Source: Saccharomycodes ludwigii (Eukaryota > Ascomycota > Saccharomycetes > Saccharomycodales > Saccharomycodaceae). From it: DNA of 64,000 nt. Within the stretch, counting starts at the first letter, position 1. Every line of letters starts with the position of its first letter. Made by a program: the position numbers and the translations under genes. A model generated the notes under the pieces. The model did no database searches. It was not told the origin of the DNA and was given only the letters and a program-made list of their open reading frames with translations. This document shows, in pieces, positions 39,128 through 49,342 of this stretch. The stretch is taken from NCBI RefSeq assembly GCF_020623625.1, contig NC_060200.1:2190001-2254000 (forward strand). The letters run 5' to 3'.

Positions 39128-39481
39128 TCATCTTTTTAACTCTTCATATAATGGTAACTTTTTTACGTTATCTAACAAATTGCGATCATTAGTATCTAAA
39201 TCAGTAATTTCTACTCTATTAATAACAAGAGCTTTTTTAACACTAACTCTACCTTCTACCTTTTGCTTAACTTTTTTCCATGTTCGACACTCTTTAAATA
39301 ATCGTGTAAATGGTATACACACAAATTCTCCTGTGTATCTATCAAAAGTACACTCATTCTGAGATAGCTGCTTAATTATACAATCATCATTAGACACAAA
39401 GGGATTGTTATTCTTTTTATTGTTGTTGGTTAATTTCTCTACAACTTGTTCTTTGGTCCAAATAGGCGTTAATGGTGCCAT
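39128..39481 (-). CDS. SOM1: SOM1, inner membrane peptidase complex subunit
   Basis: Small subunit of the mitochondrial inner membrane peptidase, needed with Imp1 and Imp2 for maturation of some intermembrane-space proteins. The protein has 117 residues against 74 in S. cerevisiae. The diagnostic core is QNECTFDRYTGEFVCIPFTRL followed by FKEC, which matches the S. cerevisiae Cys-rich core with the same Cys spacing. The start MAPLTPI also resembles MAPPTTI. The extra length is an Asn/Lys-rich insert (about 19-27) and a longer tail. First ATG used. It is divergent from PCM1, as SOM1 is close to PCM1 in S. cerevisiae. Confidence 0.88.
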   Translation of the reverse strand: MAPLTPIWTKEQVVEKLTNNNKKNNNPFVSNDDCIIKQLSQNECTFDRYTGEFVCIPFTRLFKECRTWKKVKQKVEGRVSVKKALVINRVEITDLDTNDRNLLDNVKKLPLYEELKR

Positions 39482-39801
39482 AGTTTAAAAATACTTTGCT
39501 TCTATTTAGCTACTTGAGTCTAATACTATAATGGTTACAAATATGATAAGAGGGTTTAAAAAAGAAGAAAAAGAAAAAGAATTTTGATGATAGTGCTATC
39601 CTAAATGTCAATTGCTACATAAAACAAATTCTCTTTTAAACTTTTTTTTTTTTTTCTATTATTTTAAATACACGATAATAAAATATCATCGTGACTCGTA
39701 CAAAATAACAATACAACACGTGATATAATCAATATTATATCCCAAAATGGAAATACCGTAAACATCAAATTTCCTGTATTTTATCATTTTTTGCGTTTTT
39801 G

Positions 39802-39833
<32 letters not shown>

Positions 39834-39989
39834 TTTTTTTTTTGTTTTTAGTAAAAAAGAATGAATTGCAAAGCATCTATGAGAGCATATTTACCAAAGT
39901 ATCATAATTTTAACTTTAATTGCCTATGCTGCCACTATTGCAGCTGTTAAAAACAAAGAATCATCAGAAATATTGAGTCATACAAAACA
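39482..39989. other. Divergent SOM1 / PCM1 promoter region
   Basis: About 510 bp with a T run near 39643-39656, a Cbf1-type CACGTGAT (39717-39724) and a long, slightly interrupted T run (39804-39849). Confidence 0.55.
39717..39724 (-). promoter_or_regulatory. Cbf1-type site in the SOM1/PCM1 promoter
   Basis: CACGTGAT (ATCACGTG on the minus strand) matches the Cbf1/CDEI octamer RTCACRTG. It lies 236 bp upstream of SOM1 and 266 bp upstream of PCM1. No CDEIII-like partner is present, so it is a promoter site, not a centromere. Confidence 0.45.
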
Positions 39990-41741
39990 ATGGAAAAGTT
40001 GATTAACTTACAATTACTAGAAAAATTATATAACAAAAATTGTACATCCAATAAGGGTTTCAAATATGCATATGGTACCGCCGGCTTTAGATACAATGCT
40101 GATGTTTTAAACACCGTTATGTTTACCACGGGTATATTGTCTGTTCTAAGATCCATTTATCTACAAAATAAAACAATAGGTATTATGATTACTGCTTCGC
40201 ATAATCCACCACAAGACAATGGTGTTAAAATTGTTGAACCAATGGGGGAGATGTTGGATCAATCTTGGGAATCAATAGCTACTGATCTGGCCAACTCTGC
40301 TTCAAACAGTTATAATGACTTCATTACCTATTTAAACCATCTAATTAAAGATAAGGGTATTGACCTTATTGATACCTCTAATGGTATTGGATCCGTTATT
40401 GTTGGCAGGGATTCTAGAGAAAGTGGGCCAAGATTATTGGAGACAGTTTTAGATGCCGTCTATTGTTTTCAACATGATAGTACTGAAAGGGTTTCCAAAA
40501 TTTTAGATGCTGGCATTTTAACCACTCCACAGTTACATTATTTAGTTTATAAAACTAATGTTGCAAAAACACTAGAAAAAAATGAAATTGGTATTGGCTG
40601 TTATTTTGATGATTTTACGAGAGCTTGGCTTGATTTGTGTGAATTATACGGTTTCAGCACCGAACACTTGAAATTTGCATTGACCATTGATGCAGCTAAC
40701 GGTGTTGGCGGTTTTCAAATGGAAAAAATGATTTCATTACTATTCACCTCGTGTAAAACTACTGTAGATGGTGGAAATAGTACTAATATCTCAATTGTTA
40801 ACAATGATTGGCAAAAACCTAATTTGTTAAATAATAAATGTGGTGCTGATTATGTGAAAACGAACCAATGCTTGCCAAATGGTGTCGTTTCTAATAGCAA
40901 ATTCAGCACAGGAGGAGAAAACACACAAAAATTAAACTGTTCCTTTGATGGTGATGCTGATAGAGTAATATTTTACTATCAAGACAATGAGAATAAAAGT
41001 AGCTTTCATTTATTGGATGGAGACAGAATCTCCACTTTATTTGCCAAGTTTTTTCAGCACTTATTAAAGGAATCAGGTTTGTTGGATGCTTCTGATAATG
41101 ATATTAAAGTAGGTGTTGTTCAAACTGCTTATGCTAATGGTAACTCTACTAAATATATTACCGAAGTATTGAAAATGGATGTTTCTTGTACACCAACAGG
41201 CGTAAAACACTTGCACCATGAAGCTGTTGAAAAATATGATATTGGTATTTATTTTGAGGCCAATGGTCACGGTACAATAGTGTTTTCCGAGAAAATTAAA
41301 TCACTAGTGAATAATAGCATGTCTAATGGTAACAAAGCTTTGAAAACTATTGAAATTTTTACTAGGCTAATTAATAGAACTGTAGGGGATGCTATCTCCG
41401 ATATGCTAGGTGTTTTGGCAGTATTGTGTATATTAAACTTGACTCCTCAAGATTGGTATAATGAATATTCAGATTTACCAAATAAATTGATTAAAGTTGT
41501 TGTTCCTGATAGAACTGTATTTAAAACCACTAATGCCGAAAGACAATTAGTTTCCCCGGCCGGTTTACAAGGTAAAATTGACGAATTAGTTAGTTCTTAT
41601 GGTGCTGATAGCAGATCTTTTGTTAGAGCTAGTGGGACTGAAGATGCTGTTAGAGTCTACGCTGAATCTAGCACCAAAGAAATGGCTGAAAGTTTAGCCG
41701 AGAAAGTAGGTCAACTAGTAAGCAATTGTTGTGGTGAATAG
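39990..41741 (+). CDS. PCM1: PCM1, phosphoacetylglucosamine mutase
   Basis: Converts N-acetylglucosamine-6-phosphate to the 1-phosphate, a step toward UDP-GlcNAc for chitin, N-glycans and GPI anchors. The protein has 583 residues (S. cerevisiae 557). Four alpha-D-phosphohexomutase regions are visible: the phosphoserine S70 in MITASHNPPQDNGVK, the magnesium loop DGDADR (320-325), the sugar-binding FEANGHGT segment near 425, and the phosphate-binding RASGTEDAVRVY near 550. First ATG used. It is divergent from SOM1 and in tandem with KEL3. Confidence 0.97.
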   Translation: MEKLINLQLLEKLYNKNCTSNKGFKYAYGTAGFRYNADVLNTVMFTTGILSVLRSIYLQNKTIGIMITASHNPPQDNGVKIVEPMGEMLDQSWESIATDLANSASNSYNDFITYLNHLIKDKGIDLIDTSNGIGSVIVGRDSRESGPRLLETVLDAVYCFQHDSTERVSKILDAGILTTPQLHYLVYKTNVAKTLEKNEIGIGCYFDDFTRAWLDLCELYGFSTEHLKFALTIDAANGVGGFQMEKMISLLFTSCKTTVDGGNSTNISIVNNDWQKPNLLNNKCGADYVKTNQCLPNGVVSNSKFSTGGENTQKLNCSFDGDADRVIFYYQDNENKSSFHLLDGDRISTLFAKFFQHLLKESGLLDASDNDIKVGVVQTAYANGNSTKYITEVLKMDVSCTPTGVKHLHHEAVEKYDIGIYFEANGHGTIVFSEKIKSLVNNSMSNGNKALKTIEIFTRLINRTVGDAISDMLGVLAVLCILNLTPQDWYNEYSDLPNKLIKVVVPDRTVFKTTNAERQLVSPAGLQGKIDELVSSYGADSRSFVRASGTEDAVRVYAESSTKEMAESLAEKVGQLVSNCCGE

Positions 41742-41871
41742 ATATATATTTTTATAAAATATAAACGATATAAATGCAGCGAGACTATATAAAAGAAAAC
41801 AAAGGAAATATTTAAAAAAAAAAATTTAACTAGTTATTTTGTGCTTTAAAAAGGTTGAATTGAATTGAATT

Positions 41872-41903
<32 letters not shown>

Positions 41904-42140
41904 CTGCTGCTTAGTAAAACTTTTTAGATCCAATTAAAAAAATTTTTTTTTTTTTTTTTTTTTTTTTAATAGAAAAAATGTGAAGCATATTATTAAAAAG
42001 AAACTTACTTCAAACAACACAAGATTTGTTTTATAATATTACTCAAAGTACTGTATATAATTTATTTATACATATATTAAAAAAAAAAATGGTACAGCCT
42101 TTGTTTAATTATAACATAATCATACACAGAGAAATATACA
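41742..42140. other. PCM1-KEL3 intergenic region
   Basis: About 400 bp with two long T runs (41873-41903 and 41942-41967). Nothing else is noted. Confidence 0.5.
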
Positions 42141-44096
42141 ATGGCTAAAAAGACGAAAAAGGATAAGGAGGCTAAGAAGGCTCGTGCCGAAGCTAAAAGT
42201 AAGAAAAACTCAATAAAAGCAGATGCAAAAAATAAAAAATTGGCTAAAAAGTTAGGCGATGTTGAAGAGAATGATTTGGATATTGAGGAAGTATTAGCTA
42301 CTTTTAAGAAGGAACAAGAGCAATTCGAACAAGTCACTACCGTACCAATTCAAAAGCCATCCAAAAGAATAAGCCCATGTATATTCAGTAATCCACTACA
42401 TGGTAAGTCTGAACTTTTGATTTTTGGTGGAGAAACTACGGTCGGTGGCAACACAGTTTTTTATAATGAGTTGCTAAGCTATAATCCTACCAATGATCAA
42501 TGGAAAAAAACTACATCTCAAAACTCACCAATGCCAAGATCTTCAGCGGCTGTAGCTACACATCAAAGTGGGATTGCTTTGATCCATGGTGGCGAATTCT
42601 CTTCTCCCAAACAGAATACTTTTTATCATTACTCAGATACATGGTTGTTGGATTGTTCAACTAAAGAATGGACCAAAATAGAACAGAAAAACGGACCCAG
42701 CGCTCGTTCAGGTCATAGAATGACTAGTTGGAAAAATTACATAATTTTGCATGGTGGGTTCAGAGATCTGGGTACTTCAACAACGTATTTGAATGATTTA
42801 TGGTTATTTGATATTACTACATACAAATGGAAGCAGGTTGTATTTCCGCCAAATCATTTGGTTCCAGACGCTAGGTCTGGGCATTCTTTGATTCCAGCAC
42901 AAGATGGTGTCATTTTATGGGGTGGTTATTGTAAAGTTAAAGCTCGTAAAGGTTTACAAAAGGGTAAAATTTTGACTGACTGCTGGTTTTTGAAAATGAA
43001 ATCAGATCCATCTGCTATTAGATGGGAAAGAAGGAAAAAACAAGGATTTCAACCTTCTGCCAGGGTCGGTTGCTCAATGTCTTACCATAAGGGCAGGGGC
43101 ATTTTATTTGGTGGTGTGTATGATTTTGAGGAAACTGAGGAGACATTAGAGTCTATTTTTTTTAATGATCTATTTTCCTATCAAATTGAAACTAATAGAT
43201 GGTACAATTTGTCACTAAGACCACAAAGAAAGAAAAATAAATTGCTTGTGAAAAATAATAATAAAAATAGAGATGACGAATTAGAAGAATTACTAAATAG
43301 TATTTTAGAGAAGGCAAATTTGAATGATAAAGCTAGCGGAGATTCAAATGATACTGCTGATGATGATGCTGCTAGAAATGAAATTGAAAATGAGCTACAA
43401 AAATTAGAAAATAATGACGATGCTTGTGGTTCTTGTGAAGAAGCTGAAAATAAAAAGGAATACGAAGTTTCTGGGAAATTACCACACGCAAGATTTAATG
43501 CAGCAACGGCCGTGGTTGATGACACCTTTTTTATTTTTGGTGGTGTATGGGAATATGGTGAAAAAGATTACAGTATTGACTCTTTCTATAGCATCGATTT
43601 AAATAAATTGGATGGTGTTAAAATTTTTTGGGAGGATCTAGAAGAAGTTACCAGAGCCGAAGACTTGGGTGACTTAGATAGTGATGATGACGAGGAGGAA
43701 GATGATGATGAAGAAGAGGAAGATGATGATGACGAAGAGGAAACTAAAAATGAAAAACTTATTGCAGAAGACGAAGAGGAAGAGGAAGAATATGGTGTTG
43801 ATGCTGAAGAAGAGCCTGAAATTCCAGATCCGCGACCATGGCTGCCACATCCAAAACCATTTGAAACATTACGTGCCTTTTATTTGCGTACTGGTGCTGA
43901 TTTCTTGACTTGGGCTATTTCAAATAAAAGGGATGCTAGAGGTAAACATTTAAAGAAGCATTCGTTTGATTTATGCCAAGACCGTTGGTGGGAAAGACGT
44001 GAACAAGTTCGTATTGAAGAAGATAAATTAGAAGAATTGGGTGGTATTGGTGAAGTTATTGAAAAAGACACATCAAAGAATGTCAAAAGAAGATGA
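42141..44096 (+). CDS. KEL3: KEL3, kelch-repeat protein
   Basis: Cytoplasmic kelch beta-propeller protein whose function is poorly known in yeast. The protein has 651 residues, the same length I recall for S. cerevisiae Kel3. A Lys-rich start (MAKKTKKDKEAKKARAEAK) precedes kelch repeats over about 85-350 (for example LLIFGGETTVGGN, IALIHGGEF, YIILHGGFRD and GILFGGVYDFEE), with a further repeat near 465. An Asn/Asp-rich spacer lies at about 365-440 and a highly acidic run at about 510-555. The C-terminal DPRPWLPHPKPFETLRAFY is the conserved Kelch_3/DUF-type tail. First ATG used. The Ty5-like element lies about 200 bp downstream. Confidence 0.95.
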   Translation: MAKKTKKDKEAKKARAEAKSKKNSIKADAKNKKLAKKLGDVEENDLDIEEVLATFKKEQEQFEQVTTVPIQKPSKRISPCIFSNPLHGKSELLIFGGETTVGGNTVFYNELLSYNPTNDQWKKTTSQNSPMPRSSAAVATHQSGIALIHGGEFSSPKQNTFYHYSDTWLLDCSTKEWTKIEQKNGPSARSGHRMTSWKNYIILHGGFRDLGTSTTYLNDLWLFDITTYKWKQVVFPPNHLVPDARSGHSLIPAQDGVILWGGYCKVKARKGLQKGKILTDCWFLKMKSDPSAIRWERRKKQGFQPSARVGCSMSYHKGRGILFGGVYDFEETEETLESIFFNDLFSYQIETNRWYNLSLRPQRKKNKLLVKNNNKNRDDELEELLNSILEKANLNDKASGDSNDTADDDAARNEIENELQKLENNDDACGSCEEAENKKEYEVSGKLPHARFNAATAVVDDTFFIFGGVWEYGEKDYSIDSFYSIDLNKLDGVKIFWEDLEEVTRAEDLGDLDSDDDEEEDDDEEEEDDDDEEETKNEKLIAEDEEEEEEYGVDAEEEPEIPDPRPWLPHPKPFETLRAFYLRTGADFLTWAISNKRDARGKHLKKHSFDLCQDRWWERREQVRIEEDKLEELGGIGEVIEKDTSKNVKRR

Positions 44097-44301
44097 AATT
44101 AATATACGCAGACTTTTATTTTTTTTTTTTTTTTTTTTTTTTTGTTTTGTTTAATATTTATCTATATATAAATTAATATAAATTTGTAGTTTTTGTTGTT
44201 TCGTAAGAAACATATGTCACATGTGCTGTAGATAGAGAATATTACAGGCTAAGGGAAACAAACTCGTACCTTTATATTTTTGACACTTTTATCTAGGACT
44301 A

Positions 44302-44306
44302 GAAAA
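44302..44306. repeat. Left target-site duplication GAAAA
   Basis: GAAAA directly before the left LTR is repeated at 49587-49591 directly after the right LTR. Five base pairs is the usual duplication for Ty/copia integration. Confidence 0.85.
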
Positions 44307-44550
44307 TGTTGAGAAAATAAATGTACGGGTGTGTATATTTATTTTCTATCTGCCTGTTCGTCATATGCATGGCTGCTTCTAAATACTATCTTTCCTTTTA
44401 TAATATTATATTAATTAAGTTATACGTAATTTATATAAGAAGTCCCTTTTACATAAGCTAAAAGAGACTAAGGTGTATATTCATATTAACAGGTATATTA
44501 CATAATATGAATCATTCTATTGATCGGTTAGATCAGCTATTCGCTCAACA
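44307..44550 (+). repeat. Left LTR of the Ty5-like element
   Basis: 244 bp bounded by the perfect inverted repeat TGTTGAG...CTCAACA. By eye it is identical to the right LTR at 49343-49586. It contains a Rap1-like motif (44321-44334) and the start of the coding region (44507), as in other Ty elements whose gag begins inside the LTR. Confidence 0.95.
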
Positions 44551-47500
44551 GGTTATGAGCCCTGAGGCAATACCCGAAGTACTCTACAAATTAAAAGGAA
44601 ATTCCAACTATAAAAAATGGTGTGACGAATTTACTTATATGTTAACAGCCTTTAACCCATATATTGTGAGTTTCTTGCAAACTGGTCTATTAAACATACC
44701 AGACATTAATAATGCTGATACATTTGTTACCACTAGAATGCTTACCACGGCTAGTCGAATTGCAGACATGGCCATCAGAAAATCTCTCGATGAAAATACA
44801 TTAGATACATATACAGCTGCCACAAATGCTTTTCGGGGCACAAATTATTATCTAAGAACCAAGGCCGGCTGGGATAGCTTGAATGAGATGTATTCCTCCG
44901 GTACTTTGAGATCCTACTATGATGCCATGAGCAAGAAGCCTACACCTTATACCTTAACTTCTTCCATTTCGACATGTACTGAAGTTATAAATCATCTAGT
45001 CGAATTAGATGACTTGAGAATGACAAACTCAGTTTTATACCAAAGTGCCTTATTTTTAGATTATTGTCCAGCAATTGCTGATATGGTGATTGATAAGTAT
45101 GGTGATTCCACAGATGTCACTGTTAATCAGATTAAATTGTATTTGACTAATAAGTCAGCAACAAGAAAGAATAAAGACAATGCCATAAATCCATTATCTT
45201 CTGCTTTTCTTTCTCAATCTTCAACCCTCAATACATCACAGAAAATCCAAAATGGTGATGCTTTTACTAAGGTCTCAGCCAAAAATCAAAGATATAACAG
45301 AGAAACAAAGTATAGGTGCAAGTTATGCGACAAAGATCATAAAACTATCAATTGTCCCGATATTGAGAAATGTAGAGAAATATTACAAAAAACCAAAAGT
45401 AGCGCATTCTTCTCAAACGGAAATTCTAAATCCCGAAAATGTGATAATTTTGTCAAATCTGAACCTATTTGGTGTTTAGATAGTGGATGTTCAGCACATA
45501 TGACTGATAATAGGAGTTGTTTTACAGAACTACTACCATGTAACACAACAGTTAATGGTATTGGTGGAAAGAGATTAACGGCAGAAGGAATAGGAACTGT
45601 TAATATAAATGGAACTGTCTTCAGGGATGTTTTATATGTACCTGATCTTCAGAACAATCTAATTTCTGTTAGGAAAATTAGGAGTGAAGGTTATGACATT
45701 GTATTCAAGAAAGACGGTACCGTCTGGCTACATGGAAAAGATGTGTTACGTCAGGTTGGTATTGAAACTAAGGGCGGTATTTATTCTTGGTGTGGTGATT
45801 CCTTTGCTTTCTGCTCTCTTGCTGCGGACAACCTATCGTTTGGCCCAGTCTCACAAAAGATTGCAGCTTCCTCATCAAGTGCACCAATCTGGCATGCTAA
45901 ATTAGGACACCCCAGTGTTAAATATTATAATGCCGCTGCCCGGATATTTGGAAAACCAATTTTGAACTCTGAGAAGTATTCTAAATGCCCAACCTGTCAA
46001 TTGTCAAAAGGTATCCATGACAAGTCGACATCTTCAACCACTACGTATAAACAACCACTGTCTGTCATCATGGTTGATATCTGTGGTGGCTTTCGATATA
46101 AAGAACAAACTGAAGCTAGATATTTTCTAACAATAGTTGATGCTTTCTCCCGATATATAACTGTTATATCCTTAAAGCGCAAATCTGATGCCACATCCTC
46201 ATTGATTACATGGATAACCCAAATTGAGAATTTCTTTGCTGCAAATGGTTACAATTATCGACTTGGTACTATTAGATCTGATCATGGTGGTGAATTTGAC
46301 AACAATAATTTTCATGAATATCTTCAAAAGAAAGGGGTGAAACATGAATTCACCGTATCACATTCCAGTTATCAAAATGGAATTGCTGAGCGTACACATC
46401 GTACTATCGAAGAACGAATGAGAGCATTGATGATTGGAGGAAAGGTACCACCCTATTTGTGGACAGAGGCACTACAAACTTCTGTCTATATTATCAACAG
46501 GACACCTCGTCCATTTAACAATAACAAAATACCATACTGTATCTGGTTTAATAAATCTCCCAAATCTATTAATATAGAACATCTACATGTATTTGGATGT
46601 GCTGCGTATGTTACATTACCAGAGTCTAATCGTGATGGAAAATTGATGCCAAACTCTATCCTTGGTGTTTTTGTTGGTTATGATAGCTCTCACAAAGCCT
46701 ATAGGATTTATCATATTGATAGTGCTAAGATTTTTGTTGCAGCTAATAGAGATATTGTTTTTGATGATACTATGTTTCCATTTGCCTACTCATCTGACTC
46801 GTCAAAAGCCTATAATTTTGCTGATTCAAAAGTTACAGGACCCCCTAAGTATCCATCTATTGGATCAACCCAAACTAATTCATCTATTAATCCTAGTATG
46901 GCTAGTAAAGGAACTTACCTACCACCAATGACATCTATGATAAACAATATCAATACCTCATCTTTATCGTCTGACTCAGACGGGGATATAATTCTACCAG
47001 ATGATAAAAAGACCTTTGACTCATTACAGAATAACAAAATTGCTAATACAACCAATTCTGACTTAGTTCCCTTAGCAACAAACTCAATTATTCATCGAAT
47101 GCCTGATGATTCCCCAATGCCGTACATCGGACATCAGCCTGTTGAAAGTACTCAAACTGGGTTAGATACCATTCTCCCTCCTAGGCAATCATGTATTGCT
47201 GCAAATCCTATCAAACAATTATCAGTTCTCCCAACCAATTATGAAACTGGTGAACATACCTCTAAAGAAAAATTAGCTTCCTTGGACAGCCTTGTTCCCT
47301 TCTCAAACAGTTCATCCTTGCCTGCTACAGAATCATCTGAATCCATTCCTTCTCCTGATTTTTCAAAACTATTACCAGACTCGCAGAAATTACTAACCAC
47401 TTCAGTTCAACCACTTGAAGTTGGTGAAGCAACAGCTCCTTTCCTTGGATCGTCATCAGTGGCTCCCTTTTTCATTCCCCATGGTGGGAATACACCACTT

Positions 47501-49303
47501 ACCTCTCAGCTTTTGGATCTTGCTTTACCATCTACTTCTATATCTTCCTCACCATCAACATCAGAAAATTCCTCTTCGACTGTACCATCACTAAATGAAT
47601 TACCATTATTACCAGCTTCAACTGGAACAACAGATTCCTTAGTCCATACATCGCCTGACGTTTTTGATCAGACTGAAACCAACGCTACTGAGGGTTATTC
47701 ATCCACTGCTATTAAACGTTCCCATACAGCAGCATTTCCTGAGCACTCTAATATTGCTTTATCTGCTATGGCCTATTTTGGAACCCATGATGATAAAATA
47801 CCACAAAACTTTAGTGCTGCATTAAAAGGTCCAAATGGTAAAAAATGGAAAAGTGCGTGTCAACAGGAATTAAATTCGCTTGTTGAAAATCACACGTTTG
47901 ATTTGGTTTCTCCTCCATCCGACACTAAAACTATAGGTTCTCGTTGGGTCTTTACCATTAAGGATTCAGGGTTGTACAAAGCCCGTTTAGTTGCCCAAGG
48001 TTTTACACAGCGTGCTGGTATTGATTACAATGAAACATTTGCTCCTGTTATTCGTTATAGCAGCGTTCGTTTGTTTCTTGCTGTTGCTGCGTCTCGTGGT
48101 TTCCTAATCCACCAAATGGATGTAACCACGGCATTTCTAAATGCACCTATTGATACACCCATATATGTCCGTCCTCCTGTTGGTTATCCACATGCTCCTG
48201 GCATGGTGTGGAAATTGAATAAAAGCTTATATGGTTTGAAACAAGCGCCTCTTCTTTGGAACCAAACTATAGCTGGAAAATTAGCCCATATAGGCTTTAC
48301 AAAACATCCATCTGAGCATGGGTTGTTTGTTTGTTGCAATAACTCCGATGAAACTTTTGTTGCACTCTATGTTGATGATTTATTGATTGCCGGTAGCTCT
48401 TCTGCTAATGTTTCTAAAGTCAAGCATTACTTGTCCGAGTGTTTCCAGATGAAAGATCTTGGACCTGCTTCAAAATTTCTTGGTATGAACATAACGCAAT
48501 CTCCACAAGGAATTTCGGTCTCTCTATCCGATTATATTTCAAAATTGCTTGTTGAATTTGGACCTCCATTTAAACCCATTCATACTCCACTAGATAAACA
48601 TGCCGATTTATTTTCTTCAATTGAACCTCCAACTTCCGATATCACTAGATTTCAAAGCATGGTGGGAAAACTGCTATTTGCTTCGAATACTGTGAGATAT
48701 GATATTGCTTTTGCTGCTTCATTTTTATCTCGGTTTCTCAAATCGCCTACAAATGTGCATCTGAAAGCTGCTAGAAGAGTTGTTGACTATCTAATTACTA
48801 CTAAAGATTTTAGTCTCACTTATAAAAAAGGTATTCCGTCTCATCTTACTGTCTACAGTGATGCATCCTATGCCGATGATAAGACGGATATGCATTCTAC
48901 CTGTGGATACATCACAGTTTACAGTGGTGCACCCATTACGTGGAGTTCCAAGAAAATTAAAGTAATGTGCTTATCTTCTACTGATGCAGAATATATATCC
49001 ATGAGTGAAGCGTGTAAAGAAGCATATTGGTTAACTGACATATTTAATGGCCTGAACATTGAAATACCATCTATTGATTTGATGGCTGATAACACATCTG
49101 CAATTGCACTTGCTAAACATCCAACACAACACAACCGTACAAAACACATTAACGTAAAATATCACCACATAAGAGAAGCCGTTGAAACCAAAAAGGTAAA
49201 CATTCAATTTTTAAAAACAACAGAACAACCAGCTGATATGATGACCAAACCTCTCTCAAGAGCTTTACACGAAAGATGCCGTGACACCTTTATTACTACT
49301 TAA
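44507..49303 (+). CDS. Gag-Pol polyprotein frame of the Ty5-like element
   Basis: One continuous frame of 1598 codons (Ty5 has about 1600), with parts in copia order: a gag-like region and zinc knuckle (about 1-300), an aspartic protease (about 325), an integrase with zinc-binding N-terminus and catalytic core (about 460-760), a long Ser/Thr/Pro-rich linker (about 765-1080), reverse transcriptase (about 1130-1370) and RNase H (about 1440-1598). The protease-integrase-RT order marks the Ty1/copia group. No frameshift separates gag and pol, unlike Ty1. Confidence 0.93.
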   Translation: MNHSIDRLDQLFAQQVMSPEAIPEVLYKLKGNSNYKKWCDEFTYMLTAFNPYIVSFLQTGLLNIPDINNADTFVTTRMLTTASRIADMAIRKSLDENTLDTYTAATNAFRGTNYYLRTKAGWDSLNEMYSSGTLRSYYDAMSKKPTPYTLTSSISTCTEVINHLVELDDLRMTNSVLYQSALFLDYCPAIADMVIDKYGDSTDVTVNQIKLYLTNKSATRKNKDNAINPLSSAFLSQSSTLNTSQKIQNGDAFTKVSAKNQRYNRETKYRCKLCDKDHKTINCPDIEKCREILQKTKSSAFFSNGNSKSRKCDNFVKSEPIWCLDSGCSAHMTDNRSCFTELLPCNTTVNGIGGKRLTAEGIGTVNINGTVFRDVLYVPDLQNNLISVRKIRSEGYDIVFKKDGTVWLHGKDVLRQVGIETKGGIYSWCGDSFAFCSLAADNLSFGPVSQKIAASSSSAPIWHAKLGHPSVKYYNAAARIFGKPILNSEKYSKCPTCQLSKGIHDKSTSSTTTYKQPLSVIMVDICGGFRYKEQTEARYFLTIVDAFSRYITVISLKRKSDATSSLITWITQIENFFAANGYNYRLGTIRSDHGGEFDNNNFHEYLQKKGVKHEFTVSHSSYQNGIAERTHRTIEERMRALMIGGKVPPYLWTEALQTSVYIINRTPRPFNNNKIPYCIWFNKSPKSINIEHLHVFGCAAYVTLPESNRDGKLMPNSILGVFVGYDSSHKAYRIYHIDSAKIFVAANRDIVFDDTMFPFAYSSDSSKAYNFADSKVTGPPKYPSIGSTQTNSSINPSMASKGTYLPPMTSMINNINTSSLSSDSDGDIILPDDKKTFDSLQNNKIANTTNSDLVPLATNSIIHRMPDDSPMPYIGHQPVESTQTGLDTILPPRQSCIAANPIKQLSVLPTNYETGEHTSKEKLASLDSLVPFSNSSSLPATESSESIPSPDFSKLLPDSQKLLTTSVQPLEVGEATAPFLGSSSVAPFFIPHGGNTPLTSQLLDLALPSTSISSSPSTSENSSSTVPSLNELPLLPASTGTTDSLVHTSPDVFDQTETNATEGYSSTAIKRSHTAAFPEHSNIALSAMAYFGTHDDKIPQNFSAALKGPNGKKWKSACQQELNSLVENHTFDLVSPPSDTKTIGSRWVFTIKDSGLYKARLVAQGFTQRAGIDYNETFAPVIRYSSVRLFLAVAASRGFLIHQMDVTTAFLNAPIDTPIYVRPPVGYPHAPGMVWKLNKSLYGLKQAPLLWNQTIAGKLAHIGFTKHPSEHGLFVCCNNSDETFVALYVDDLLIAGSSSANVSKVKHYLSECFQMKDLGPASKFLGMNITQSPQGISVSLSDYISKLLVEFGPPFKPIHTPLDKHADLFSSIEPPTSDITRFQSMVGKLLFASNTVRYDIAFAASFLSRFLKSPTNVHLKAARRVVDYLITTKDFSLTYKKGIPSHLTVYSDASYADDKTDMHSTCGYITVYSGAPITWSSKKIKVMCLSSTDAEYISMSEACKEAYWLTDIFNGLNIEIPSIDLMADNTSAIALAKHPTQHNRTKHINVKYHHIREAVETKKVNIQFLKTTEQPADMMTKPLSRALHERCRDTFITT
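44551..44564 (+). other. Primer-binding site matching the initiator tRNA-Met anticodon arm
   Basis: GGTTATGAGCCCTG directly after the left LTR is the exact reverse complement of the anticodon stem-loop part of yeast initiator tRNA-Met (CAGGGCUCAUAACC). Priming from an internally cut half-tRNA is known for Ty5 and copia, while Ty1 uses the tRNA 3' end. Confidence 0.85.
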
Positions 49304-49342
49304 TACTATACAAAGACTATGATAATATTAAGTAAGGGAGAG

